A DNA stretch of 64,000 nucleotides from a virus, in IMG/VR virus record IMGVR_UViG_3300000547_000002, positions 1 through 64,000 of that record; one strand, written 5' to 3'. A program made the position numbers and the translations under genes. A model generated the notes under the pieces. The model was given only the letters and a program-made list of their open reading frames with translations, searched no databases and had not been told where the DNA came from. This document shows positions 22,908 through 32,060 of the stretch, piece after piece. How positions within the stretch are numbered: position 1 is the stretch's first letter; every line of letters begins with the position of its first letter.

Positions 22908-23862
22908 CGAATGGGGATCACTTAAAAAAGTTATTGTAGGTATATCGGACAATGCAAAAATGCCGTCTGTAGATATTTCAGTAAGGACTGTAAATCATGC
23001 AGATAAATCGGATAAAAAATCTATTATAAAAGGAAATTACCCCCAAAAAGTATTAGAAGAAGCAGCCGAAGACCTTGAAATTTTTTGTGATTTTTTAAAA
23101 TCTCAAAATATTGAAGTTTGCAGGCCTAGTGATAATAATCCAAAATATTATAATTATTGTCCTAGAGATAGTGTATTTGTATACAATGACAAATCATATG
23201 CCACACCTATGCCTATGATATGCAGACAAAAAGAATACACTGCATTTCAAAAATACTGCAAAAATTTAACAGTGTTAGATTGTTATGTAGATAACGACTT
23301 ATACAATCTAAATTGTATAGGTAATCCTAATATTCTGGCATTAAATGAAATAGCACCGTCCTTTGATGCTGCAAACATTATAAGGGCAAACAAAGATATA
23401 TTATATCTAGTTAGTAATAGTGGAAATAAAAAAGGTGCAGAATTATTACAAGATTTATTAGGCGCAGAAGTCGAAGTACATACACTAGAAAATGTTTACT
23501 CGTACATGCATATTGATTCAACAATTGCTTTTCTCAGAGAAGGTTTACTATTAGCAAATCCAGAAAGAATTAAGGATAAAAGCTTTTTGCCAAAACCTTT
23601 TTGCAATTGGGATATAATTTGGTGTCCAGAACCTTATGATATAGGACATTATCCTAATATCTGCAATGCGAGTACTTGGATAAATATGAATCTATTTTCC
23701 ATAAATGCTAAACTTGTTGTTTTGGAAGAACATCAACATAGTTTAAGAAAAGAATTAGAAAAAAAAGGGATTGACTGTGCAATGCTGCCGATGAGACATC
23801 AAAGGACACTAGGCGGCGGCTTTCACTGTGTAACATTAGACATTGAGAGAGAAAAAGAATGA
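22894..23862 (+). CDS. Glycine amidinotransferase-like enzyme (AGAT family, 322 aa)
   Basis: The protein follows the amidinotransferase pattern along its length: NEWGSLKKVIVG at the N-terminus, CPRDSVFV near residue 90, FDAANIIR with D158, YMHIDSTIAF with H206, and GGGFHCVTLD with the nucleophile C312. These match the Asp, His and Cys of human glycine amidinotransferase (D254, H303, C407) in sequence context. Family members move an amidino group from arginine to an amine, as in creatine or streptomycin precursor synthesis. All catalytic residues are intact, so activity is likely. The acceptor is unknown. The DegT-like aminotransferase two genes upstream could make an amine for it. It overlaps the next gene as ATGA. 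Confidence 0.88.
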   Translation: MRNCNEWGSLKKVIVGISDNAKMPSVDISVRTVNHADKSDKKSIIKGNYPQKVLEEAAEDLEIFCDFLKSQNIEVCRPSDNNPKYYNYCPRDSVFVYNDKSYATPMPMICRQKEYTAFQKYCKNLTVLDCYVDNDLYNLNCIGNPNILALNEIAPSFDAANIIRANKDILYLVSNSGNKKGAELLQDLLGAEVEVHTLENVYSYMHIDSTIAFLREGLLLANPERIKDKSFLPKPFCNWDIIWCPEPYDIGHYPNICNASTWINMNLFSINAKLVVLEEHQHSLRKELEKKGIDCAMLPMRHQRTLGGGFHCVTLDIEREKE

Positions 23863-24356
23863 CTATAAAAACCGGAAAGCTAGAAAATATATACTGGAAC
23901 GACAGTTTTAAAAGTTTCGATTACATAAAGCAACCTGTAAGTGAAGAAGAAATCACAAAGTGGAGAGAAGCAGGATATAATCATAAAAGCTTCACCGGAG
24001 AAATGTATGATAGTAAAAACCCAATGCCGGACTACGCTGATAAAATTGCTAAGGACTTGGGATTAAAAAATTGCGGTTTTGTTTTTTACAGAATGAATAC
24101 TAATGACATAATGCCTACGCATGTAGATCACTTTTCTCGTTACTGTGAAATTTTTAACGTTGACAGATATGATGTATTTAGAGCGGTAGTTTTTTTAGAA
24201 GATTGGAAAATAGGACATTATTTTGACATAGGAAATAGGGCAATAATGAATTATACCGCAGGTGAATGGATCATGTGGAGCTGTGACGAACCTCACTTTG
24301 CAGCTAACATAGGAACAGAGCCTAGATATACTCTGCAAATTACAGGAATTTTGTAA
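23859..24356 (+). CDS. 2OG-Fe(II) oxygenase-like protein (165 aa)
   Basis: HVD at residues 88-90 (in IMPTHVDHFSRY), H146 in CDEPHFAANIG and R156 in TEPRYTLQITG follow the order of iron and 2-oxoglutarate ligands in Asp/Asn hydroxylase-like enzymes. The short length and the DxxFRAVVFLEDW stretch resemble small phage oxygenases. It follows the amidinotransferase (ATGA overlap) and precedes two glycosyltransferase-like genes in one operon, so it may hydroxylate the product made there; that link is inference. Confidence 0.65.
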   Translation: MTIKTGKLENIYWNDSFKSFDYIKQPVSEEEITKWREAGYNHKSFTGEMYDSKNPMPDYADKIAKDLGLKNCGFVFYRMNTNDIMPTHVDHFSRYCEIFNVDRYDVFRAVVFLEDWKIGHYFDIGNRAIMNYTAGEWIMWSCDEPHFAANIGTEPRYTLQITGIL

Positions 24357-25537
24357 TGGATTTTGTTCAAGACATATACTGGAACAATCTTCCCTCTAAA
24401 ATATTAAAAAGTAAGAAAAAAAGTCATATTCTTAATAATTTAATAAAAAACACGTTCCTAAATTCAATCAAAGAACCGTTTTTTTTGTTTACAGGAACCA
24501 ATGATATAGATTTTTCTTTTTTGTCTAAGGATACAAAAATATTAAAAAAACTTTCTAAAAGAAAAATAAAATTTTTTTTATACGAACCGGTATCATATTA
24601 TTTTGAAGGTTATAATTTTAATTTAGGCTACTATTCTGAATTTCATTCAGCTCATAATAATTCAAAGAAATTAAGAGCAGAAGAATTAGATTACCTTAAC
24701 GAATTAGGAAAAAAAATAAACGGAATTGTAGTTAATCATGGGGATTATGGTTTACAAAAGTTTTTAGGAGAGAAGTACCCTTATATCACTTTTAAATGCA
24801 GAGACATTTTTATCAGGCAAGCTGCCTTAAGCTATATGCCTTTAGATACAGAATTTATTCCAAAAATAACCAAAAGATTTTGGTGCGGCAACGGAAGATA
24901 CACCATCCATAGGCACATTATAATGTGCTACTTAGCAGATAAATTAGGAAATTATAGCTGGTGGTTTAAGGGAAACACTGATTGGGAATCTGTCATTGAT
25001 TGGATAGAAGATTTACCTAGAGAATACCTTAAAAAAAATAATAAAATACTTAACGATAACAATTGGGAGTTAGATTTTTGCTCAGATAAAATCAATATAG
25101 ATGAAAAACACTCTTTATATCTGCCCGAAGGACCATTTTCTCAGCCTAACATAAAATACAAAAAAACTTTTGACGAATGTTTTGTGTGTATTATAAATGA
25201 AACTCGCTTTGCTCAACCTACTGCTAACTTTTCAGAAAAAGTAATAGATGCTATTAACTATAGAAAACCTTTTATTGTAGTGGCACCGCCTAAAACTTTA
25301 GAATACATAAGAAAACTAGGTTTCAAAACTTTTTCTAACTATTGGGATGAGTCATATGACCAAATTGAAAATCATAACGATCGAATGTTAGCTATTTTTA
25401 AACTAATAGACGAAATAAATTCTAAAAGTTTGAATGAACTTAATGACCTAAATGTAAACATGCAAGAATTATTAGAGCATAATAGGAATCTAGTAAAAAA
25501 ACTACCAAAAAATAATACAGTCATAAATGATAATTAA
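24356..25537 (+). CDS. Glycosyltransferase-like protein (GT-B/exostosin-type C-terminus, 393 aa)
   Basis: The C-terminal part (ETRFAQPTANFSEKVIDAI, KPFIVVAPPKTLEYIRKLGF, then FSNYWDESYD) resembles the nucleotide-sugar binding half of exostosin and fucosyltransferase-like GT-B enzymes and of phage proteins of this type, where a SEK and a PF-I-V block precede a WDESY segment. The N-terminal 250 residues are not recognised and are unusually Lys- and Asn-rich. The gene overlaps its neighbours by one and 11 bases. The sister gene at 25527-26681 has the same C-terminal landmarks. Confidence 0.55.
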   Translation: MDFVQDIYWNNLPSKILKSKKKSHILNNLIKNTFLNSIKEPFFLFTGTNDIDFSFLSKDTKILKKLSKRKIKFFLYEPVSYYFEGYNFNLGYYSEFHSAHNNSKKLRAEELDYLNELGKKINGIVVNHGDYGLQKFLGEKYPYITFKCRDIFIRQAALSYMPLDTEFIPKITKRFWCGNGRYTIHRHIIMCYLADKLGNYSWWFKGNTDWESVIDWIEDLPREYLKKNNKILNDNNWELDFCSDKINIDEKHSLYLPEGPFSQPNIKYKKTFDECFVCIINETRFAQPTANFSEKVIDAINYRKPFIVVAPPKTLEYIRKLGFKTFSNYWDESYDQIENHNDRMLAIFKLIDEINSKSLNELNDLNVNMQELLEHNRNLVKKLPKNNTVINDN

Positions 25538-26681
25538 AAATCCATACATCGACTCGTGCGAAAGTTCTACATTTTCAGTATTATTTGATTACTTTAATTG
25601 GCGCGACGATATACAATTAATACATGGGCTAATGAAATATCCTGAATGGAAGCCTAATGTAAATATCCTTAATTTTATAAAAAATCTAGAAGAGCTAAGA
25701 TACAATGCCAATTGTTATTTTGTTTTTGATGCTTCTACAGAAGGATTTTCACCTTTCAAAAACTTCTTCTTTCATAACCTATACGAATCATGTAGATTAC
25801 ATAATATTAAGCCTAACAAGATTATATTTGTTTCAACAAATATGAAAGATTTAACCAATATTGAAAGATATAATAAAGAAAATAGAATACAAGAAAGTAT
25901 AAGAGTTTTTCCTTTCTTAAGTTTCAAAAAAATGATTCAAGATTTGATAGAGGACAATTACGGCTTTAATTTTAACAGCAATTCTGCATTTGAATATTTC
26001 AAATCTGAATGTGACAGAAAATTTAGCGGAGATTTTGGATTAAGTTTAAGCAGAGTAAATCGATCACATAGAACTCTTGCTCATTATCTTCTACACTCTA
26101 CCAACCTAGACAGACATTTTAAATTAAGTCAAGATAGAATTTCTGAAGATGACATAAGATACACTGCACAACATTATTTGCTTGATAAAAATTTTTTAAA
26201 ATGGTGTTCTACTCTACCAAAGGTTGTCGACACAGAAGATTTTGAAACTAATCATGCTTTATCTATTAATAGTCATCTTCACAATTCAACTCTATTTCAG
26301 ATTGTAAATGAAACTCACGTAAAAAACTGGCAAAATACGAGTTTATTTTATTCAGAAAAAACATTTAGATCCATGGCTCACATGCAACCGTTCCTGATAT
26401 TTGGACAGCCAGGCTGTAATAGAAAATTAGAACAATTAGGTTTTAGACTTTTTAGAGAAGATTTTGATTACTCCTTTGATGATATTCAAGACACAAAAAA
26501 ACGTTACCTTGCAATAATAGATACTATTAGACAGGTAGTTAAACAACTGAACGAGATGAATAGAGACGAACAAATAAAATGGAGATTTAGGAGAGAAGAA
26601 ACACTCAAACACAATTTTGATTTAGTAATGGACATTAACTATTTTAGACAGGATTTTGAAAAACTGATAGAGGCATTATGA
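25527..26681 (+). CDS. Glycosyltransferase-like protein, related to the preceding gene (384 aa)
   Basis: The C-terminal part carries FQIVNETHV, FYSEKTFRSMAHMQPFLIFGQPG and LEQLGFRLFREDFDYSFDD, the same order of landmarks (E-T, SEK, PF-I, LGF, D-S-DD) as the protein upstream, though the sequences are divergent. The N-terminal 250 residues are not recognised. A GT-B-like or exostosin-like transferase is the best guess. It overlaps the next gene by four bases (ATGA) and lies in the seven-gene plus operon. Confidence 0.5.
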   Translation: MIIKNPYIDSCESSTFSVLFDYFNWRDDIQLIHGLMKYPEWKPNVNILNFIKNLEELRYNANCYFVFDASTEGFSPFKNFFFHNLYESCRLHNIKPNKIIFVSTNMKDLTNIERYNKENRIQESIRVFPFLSFKKMIQDLIEDNYGFNFNSNSAFEYFKSECDRKFSGDFGLSLSRVNRSHRTLAHYLLHSTNLDRHFKLSQDRISEDDIRYTAQHYLLDKNFLKWCSTLPKVVDTEDFETNHALSINSHLHNSTLFQIVNETHVKNWQNTSLFYSEKTFRSMAHMQPFLIFGQPGCNRKLEQLGFRLFREDFDYSFDDIQDTKKRYLAIIDTIRQVVKQLNEMNRDEQIKWRFRREETLKHNFDLVMDINYFRQDFEKLIEAL

Positions 26682-27523
26682 AAAGATACAAAAGATTTTT
26701 TGCTTTCGGATGTTCTTTTACTCATTATAAATGGGCGACATGGGCGAATATTCTAGCATACGAATTAGATTGCGAATTTTTTAATTTGGGGAAAAGCGGT
26801 GCAGGGAACAGTTTTATCGCTAATCAAATTTCTCAAGCGGATGCATATTTCAATTTTACACAAGAAGATTTAGTTGTAGTAAGTTGGACTAATATCTCAC
26901 GCGAGGATAGATATAGAGACACAGGATGGATCACGCCAGGTAATATTTACTCGCAACATGATTATGATGAAAACTTTGTCTCTAATTACGCAAACGATAC
27001 CCATTTTGCATTGCGAGATTTTTCTTACATTCATTTTGTAAAAAACCTGTTAGAAAGTAAAACCAACTGGCATTTTTTACAAATGTGTAACATAGTTAAT
27101 GTAATTAATCAATGGGAATCAAACAGAAGATCGAACTCTGACATCAAAAATATTTCAGACTTATATACTGATTCTTTACAACACATTGTTCCGAGTTTTT
27201 ATGATGTTTTATGGAGAGGAAACATTGATAATAAATGGAAAAGTGATTGGAGAGAAATACACCCGAACTATTCTGACGGACATCCTACACCATTAGAGCA
27301 TTTGCAATATCTAGAAAGAACAATCATGCCCAACATATCAGAAAAAACAAAACAAGCTGTATATTCTTTACAAGAACAATGGCGAGATTATATTCGAGAA
27401 GGATATAAAAACACTTCTATAGATTGCGGGCTACACGACATGCCAAACAATTGGGTAGATAAAATGCATAATTTATTTAGACTGAGGGAAGAAAAGCCTA
27501 TTCCCAGTGTGCTGTATCATTGA
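26678..27523 (+). CDS. SGNH-family hydrolase (281 aa)
   Basis: The N-terminal block is FFAFGCSFTHYKWATW with S13, then NLGKSGAGNSFIAN as the Gly block, VVSWTNISREDRY (Asn block) and YSDGHPTPLEHL with the C-terminal Asp/His pair. All four SGNH landmarks are present, so it is likely active. An additional 60-residue C-terminal tail (from about residue 220) has no recognised motif. It closes the plus-strand operon and its last seven bases overlap the end of the opposing radical SAM gene. Substrate unknown. Confidence 0.72.
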   Translation: MKRYKRFFAFGCSFTHYKWATWANILAYELDCEFFNLGKSGAGNSFIANQISQADAYFNFTQEDLVVVSWTNISREDRYRDTGWITPGNIYSQHDYDENFVSNYANDTHFALRDFSYIHFVKNLLESKTNWHFLQMCNIVNVINQWESNRRSNSDIKNISDLYTDSLQHIVPSFYDVLWRGNIDNKWKSDWREIHPNYSDGHPTPLEHLQYLERTIMPNISEKTKQAVYSLQEQWRDYIREGYKNTSIDCGLHDMPNNWVDKMHNLFRLREEKPIPSVLYH

Positions 27524-28893
27524 CTCTGGCACAAGTCCCAAAAACTTTGCATTTCTGGAAATGTGTCAGTAAAATTTGAATTTCTTCTTCTATCGTGCTC
27601 GGAAAACCAAGCATAAAAGTTTTTTCTTGCTACTATTAACTTATCTTCTTCATAAAAAGTAGATGCCATGTAATCAACTACTCTTTTGAACTTTTCATAC
27701 TCTAGATCTGTGAATTTAGTTCTATCACTATTGTCTTGATTGCGTTTTATAAAATCTAAATGAGAATACATATAGAGCATGTATTCTTCTTTCGGTAGAA
27801 TATTCATGTCAAATATAGTAGGTTCTTTCAAATGAGGTGTATCAAAACGAATTCTTTGCCATTGTGTTTCGTTTTTGTTCGAATTGTATCTTTCGCGCCA
27901 TTCTAGTATCTTTTCTAGCAATAAATTAAAACTTGTAACGCAAAATATATTGAACGTAATCATAAATGTTACAGGCAATCCTGTATTTGAGAGATAATAG
28001 TCTAGATTACGCTCCCATAATTTGATATCTAGACCGTGACGAGCGTATTCTGCTCTTTCCCCCCAGGTATCAATTGAAGTATATAATTTAAAACTTTTAA
28101 TTGCGTTTATAGAACGCAGATAACTGATCCTTTCTACTAGACGTTCTACGAGTTTGGGTTTGACCCCAAGATTTGAGTTAATTTCTATCTGTATATGCGG
28201 TTTCGGATCTTCCTCCAGTTTATCAAACAAATCCCATGTACTTTTATGCATCAAAGGCTCGCCGCCTGTTATTCGCAGTATGTTAAGAGTCTTTGAAACT
28301 TCGGGCCACCATTCCCACCATGCTTTTACATATGGATTTTCTTCTTCTCTGTGATAGACTTTGAACCAATCTATGTCCTGTCTATGATCTGTAGCAGTAT
28401 CATAAGGTCCATGTTCGTCAATTTCTTTCCAATACCTAGAACTTGCTTTAGGATGACAATAGCCACACTTGAAGTTACACTCATTTGAGAAAGAAATTTC
28501 AATATACTCCGGATTTACGTTGTATTCTGCACCGCCTTGTTTTATTTCTTCCAATCTTTCTGGTGTATATATTGAAGCAGTTTTGATATGACGATCGGAA
28601 ACATAGTCTTTGCCCATTGCTTCTATTTTCCAGCAGTAGGAACATCCTGCAGGCTGCTGTCCTTTCATCATAAATTCTCGTTCCTGCTTTTTTTGACGAG
28701 TATTATGAAGTGCAGATGGGTTGTTTTCAAGTTCTTCCAACGGAATAGGATGCGGAGCAGGATGATAGCAAGAGTGAGTTTCGCCTGTTTGTAGATAAAT
28801 CGTGGTATGATGCCACTTTGCCATACAGAAAGTAGGAGAAATTTCTCTATCTGTATGAGGAATAATCTGTTTTATCTCTTCAAGTTCGCTCAT
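27517..28893 (-). CDS. Radical SAM protein with N-terminal twitch domain (458 aa)
   Basis: The N-terminal cysteines are C23 (FCMAKW), C42 (SCYHP), C84 and C87 (GCSYCW). The core motif is C139-NFK-C143-GY-C146, with ITGGEPLM near residue 208. It is therefore the third member of the N-terminal-twitch group in the island, and the only one without a C-terminal-SPASM partner beside it. It is last in the minus-strand operon 32406-27517. It overlaps the upstream GT-like gene as ATGA. Confidence 0.87.
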   Translation of the reverse strand: MSELEEIKQIIPHTDREISPTFCMAKWHHTTIYLQTGETHSCYHPAPHPIPLEELENNPSALHNTRQKKQEREFMMKGQQPAGCSYCWKIEAMGKDYVSDRHIKTASIYTPERLEEIKQGGAEYNVNPEYIEISFSNECNFKCGYCHPKASSRYWKEIDEHGPYDTATDHRQDIDWFKVYHREEENPYVKAWWEWWPEVSKTLNILRITGGEPLMHKSTWDLFDKLEEDPKPHIQIEINSNLGVKPKLVERLVERISYLRSINAIKSFKLYTSIDTWGERAEYARHGLDIKLWERNLDYYLSNTGLPVTFMITFNIFCVTSFNLLLEKILEWRERYNSNKNETQWQRIRFDTPHLKEPTIFDMNILPKEEYMLYMYSHLDFIKRNQDNSDRTKFTDLEYEKFKRVVDYMASTFYEEDKLIVARKNFYAWFSEHDRRRNSNFTDTFPEMQSFWDLCQSQ

Positions 28894-29792
28894 TTCTGCC
28901 TTTTAATAATTCTTGGCGTGTTTCTATAGGTTGATTTGAAGAATCTACTTCCTGCTTCGTCTAATAGTGCAATCTCAATACCTAATTTGCTTGTAAGACC
29001 GTGTTCTAATTCGTTAACTTCTTCTATTACAGCATTTTCGTCTTTGGTTTTGTGATTGTCGTTCCAATATTCTGTAAGATACTCAAAATCTCTAACTTGT
29101 TTATATTCCCAGTCTGTGCAGTTTGTAAGATAACAGCCTTCTCTTGCTCCGTATATGCTCCATAAACCATTTTCTACGTCTGCTCCTACAGAACACCATA
29201 TTTTAAGACGTTCTAGATTTTGCCACCATACTGTTTTAATGTCATTGACAGGGGATCCTTGGTCAAGACTCATTTTTACACCTTCTCTAAATCCTGCTCT
29301 CCAGGCTTGAAAAGGAGATCCGTTCGTGTATGATGTGGAATAGTTGTCATTAAATTGATAATACTTGTCATCGAAACAGAATTCTACGAGAGATCGTTCG
29401 TCTGCGTCATTTGCTGCTTCGTGAGTTTTCATATTTTGAACAAAATCTTTGTTCCATAGTTTTAAACCGCCATTTCCATACATTAACCCATTTACATAGA
29501 CTCGTCCGCACCAAGAAAAAACGTGATCGCGTGTTAATCCAAGCTCGTCAATGTCAATAACTACGTTTAGAAATGATTGATCTACAATATTGTCCGCATC
29601 TACGGTTACAAAATAGTCTGTGTCCGAAATATCAGCACAGGCTTTGTGAGCAGCGTCAGATCCCTTTACACCGTGAACTCTTTTTGCCCACGGAATTTTT
29701 TGACATAGGTCAGCATAATTCTTTTCTGCGTTAGGTTCGTCAAAAGAAAGAAATATCACATCCTGTTCTGCTACAACTATTTTGTTTGACAC
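28890..29792 (-). CDS. GT-A-like glycosyltransferase candidate (300 aa)
   Basis: The start is GTG 29792, seven bases after AAAGGA. DVIFLSFDEPNAEKNY near the N-terminus, a TVDADNIV segment with DAD at 65-67, and the block FQAWRAGFREGVKM ... ERLKIWCSVG ... GLWSIYGAREG match the paralogue at 19177-19851. This type is widespread in T4-like marine phages and carries a GT-A-like fold. Donor and acceptor unknown. It sits upstream of a twitch-type radical SAM gene, as its paralogue sits upstream of another radical SAM gene. Confidence 0.6.
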   Translation of the reverse strand: MSNKIVVAEQDVIFLSFDEPNAEKNYADLCQKIPWAKRVHGVKGSDAAHKACADISDTDYFVTVDADNIVDQSFLNVVIDIDELGLTRDHVFSWCGRVYVNGLMYGNGGLKLWNKDFVQNMKTHEAANDADERSLVEFCFDDKYYQFNDNYSTSYTNGSPFQAWRAGFREGVKMSLDQGSPVNDIKTVWWQNLERLKIWCSVGADVENGLWSIYGAREGCYLTNCTDWEYKQVRDFEYLTEYWNDNHKTKDENAVIEEVNELEHGLTSKLGIEIALLDEAGSRFFKSTYRNTPRIIKRQK

Positions 29793-30364
29793 TGGGTTAT
29801 CCTTTGAAAGCTATATTTTTCGAACATTTTTGCTGTAAAAACGGAAATGTCCTGTATTTCTTCTTCAAATTTCATATCGAAAGGTACTACAGCATAGTTA
29901 TCTCTTACTACTCGTGAAAAATCAACAGAAAGAGTTTTGTAAAGCACATTAGGATCGTGTTTTGCTGTGACGGAAAATGTAATTTCTCTGTTTAGTCGAA
30001 CTCCCTGCTGTTTTAGGTTTTGATTAAGAGACTTTCCTAATAGAATCTTCCAACAGGAATTTGGTATGTCCTGTAAAACCGTTATGTCAGCGTTGTCGTC
30101 GTTGTTTTCTGGTAATTCGTATATAAAGTCATTTACAGAAGCACCATCAAACTGCATTTCATGAACATTTACAAGTGCCAGCTGTTTCTTTTTAGGATCA
30201 TACTCTACTCTGTAGTTTCTTCGTCTTTCTTTTCCTTGTAGAATGCCTACAACTTCTTCTAAATCAACAGCTATATCGTGATGATTCGCACTTGGTTTAG
30301 GAGATATTCCTATGATTTTGCCTGTGTCTTCTTCAAATCTCACATACATTATGTCTGAAGACAT
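29777..30364 (-). CDS. Phage protein of unknown function (195 aa)
   Basis: I do not recognise a family. The protein begins MYVRFEEDTGKIIGISP after a short leader (residues 1-6), and is rich in beta-strand-like segments with no cysteine cluster, membrane segment or metal site. The start at 30364 has AAGGAAG about 11 bases upstream. It overlaps both neighbours by 16 bases inside a glycosyltransferase operon, so it may be an accessory or scaffolding part of that pathway, or an unrelated virion-type protein. Confidence 0.6.
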   Translation of the reverse strand: MSSDIMYVRFEEDTGKIIGISPKPSANHHDIAVDLEEVVGILQGKERRRNYRVEYDPKKKQLALVNVHEMQFDGASVNDFIYELPENNDDNADITVLQDIPNSCWKILLGKSLNQNLKQQGVRLNREITFSVTAKHDPNVLYKTLSVDFSRVVRDNYAVVPFDMKFEEEIQDISVFTAKMFEKYSFQRITQCQTK

Positions 30365-31179
30365 TTTTCAAACTTCCTTATCTTGTCTTCTGTTACAAAA
30401 TCGTTTTCTGTATAATGAAATACACCGTTTTGATGAAAATTTCCAATTTTTAGCGTTGCTTGTTCTGTAAGATACACACCTACTTTATCCTGCCAGCGGG
30501 AAGTTGGCATTTTCCAGTTCTGTATTTGTGATTTCATATGAATAACGGAAACAATGTCGCTTGTTTGGTTGGATATTTCTGTGTCGCAATCCGTAATTTT
30601 AGCAGCAATTGCTGTAGTGATGTCCATTGACGGTTCTTTAGGGTAGAAATTCGAACAGAAATGCCCGTAAAACAATTCCCAGTTGTTAGATATTAATTCT
30701 ACCCATTCAAAAAACTGTTTTGCTTTGTTGGATTTTTTAAAATAGTGCAAGCAGTTGTAGAAGTTTGGTAAATCATTAGCAGTAAATGCTTTTCTGTAAT
30801 AATCAGACTCTACAAGTTCTTGTCTATACGTAAAAACTCTTGTAGGAAAATATACTTCGTAATTTTTTAATAGATTCCAAGCATAATTTAAATTTTGTAA
30901 CACAAGAACATCAGAATCTATAACGATAGTTTCATCATAGGGCGTTGCGTGATAGATTTTCCATCTATTTTGAGTTTTTAATCTGGTTTCGTCCGATTTA
31001 TACCACGGAATTTCTACGATCTTATCAAAAACGTGTGTGTATTGCTGGGGGATAGTGTTATTTGTTATTATACTAACGGGTAAATCGTTGCCAGATGCCT
31101 TCAAACTTAAAGCAGCAAGGTAAGATTGCTGTATATATTCTTCTCCGTCGGCAAAAACGCAGTATCCTTTGCTATTCAT
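30349..31179 (-). CDS. GT8-like glycosyltransferase (276 aa)
   Basis: The start is ATG 31179, which overlaps the previous stop as ATGA; an in-frame GTG at 31188 is less likely. The motif TPYDETIVIDSDVLVL contains DSD at residues 88-90, the metal-binding DxD of GT8 or related GT-A enzymes. FYNCLHYFKKSNKAKQFF later is the acceptor-side segment typical of this group. The next gene upstream is a close paralogue with the same SPYDETxxxDSD motif. Sugar donor unknown. Confidence 0.68.
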   Translation of the reverse strand: MNSKGYCVFADGEEYIQQSYLAALSLKASGNDLPVSIITNNTIPQQYTHVFDKIVEIPWYKSDETRLKTQNRWKIYHATPYDETIVIDSDVLVLQNLNYAWNLLKNYEVYFPTRVFTYRQELVESDYYRKAFTANDLPNFYNCLHYFKKSNKAKQFFEWVELISNNWELFYGHFCSNFYPKEPSMDITTAIAAKITDCDTEISNQTSDIVSVIHMKSQIQNWKMPTSRWQDKVGVYLTEQATLKIGNFHQNGVFHYTENDFVTEDKIRKFEKCLQT

Positions 31180-32060
31180 ACAATACACCTATTTAAACTA
31201 AACTTGTTCATACAGTGTAAATTAGAATTTTTTAGAGATAATAGTGTGTATTCGCCTGTATATTTGGGCTTTTCAAGCAAAATTGTTAATTTTTCTCTGT
31301 CAATATCCCATAAAATGCTTTTATCTGTGATGTAATAGAGTTTTCCAGGCATTGATTTTGCAAAATCTCCTTGTTCATAGCCGTTCATAATGTGAATTGC
31401 TATAGAAAATGCATAATCATTGCGAAAATACGGGGTGTTAATCTGAAAAATTGAGCAATAATGATTCCAATTTTCCTGTATGTGCGCTACTAAATCAAAA
31501 AATATGCGGTTTTGCTCCGTTTTTCTAAAGAAAACAGCGGTTGCCCAGTAAAAATCTACGGAAGTTTCCGAAACTCTTTCAAAAACATCGCCTCTATCCA
31601 AGTCTAAAAGATCTACACAGTCTTTATAAACAAGAAAATCGTGCGATTGCTCAAAACATTTCTTCCAAAATCCATTAGAAATTACAACATCACTGTCTAA
31701 TAGCAGTGTTTCGTCATAAGGAGATGCTCGAAAAGCAGTTGATCGTAGGTTGTTTTTCCAATCCAACTTTTTTTCTACTAGAGTTCCGTCGTAAAATTTC
31801 TTAACAGCGTGATTTTCTGACGGAGAATATACTGTGTTTTCTTTTAGATCTTTTTCTTTCCATACAACAGAAATTACTTGATCAAAAACAGATTCGTAAT
31901 CAGGATATTCGTGTTCGAGATAAGATAGGCTATCTGTAACTATTGACGTAGGAAGATCAAGATATTTGCGCACTCTCTTAGCAAGAAAATAGGCCTGTTT
32001 GATGTAATCAATCTGAGAATTATTTCTAGCATAAACAAGTATGCCTTGAGTTTTATTCAT
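31176..32060 (-). CDS. GT8-like glycosyltransferase (294 aa)
   Basis: The start is ATG 32060, eight bases inside the preceding gene; a TTG at 32066 is not needed. SPYDETLLLDSDVVIS with DSD at residues 122-124 is the catalytic metal motif, followed by FYWATAVFFRKTEQNRIFF. Together with the paralogue downstream it forms a tandem pair, suggesting two successive or alternative glycosyl transfers. No membrane segment. Confidence 0.68.
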   Translation of the reverse strand: MNKTQGILVYARNNSQIDYIKQAYFLAKRVRKYLDLPTSIVTDSLSYLEHEYPDYESVFDQVISVVWKEKDLKENTVYSPSENHAVKKFYDGTLVEKKLDWKNNLRSTAFRASPYDETLLLDSDVVISNGFWKKCFEQSHDFLVYKDCVDLLDLDRGDVFERVSETSVDFYWATAVFFRKTEQNRIFFDLVAHIQENWNHYCSIFQINTPYFRNDYAFSIAIHIMNGYEQGDFAKSMPGKLYYITDKSILWDIDREKLTILLEKPKYTGEYTLLSLKNSNLHCMNKFSLNRCIV

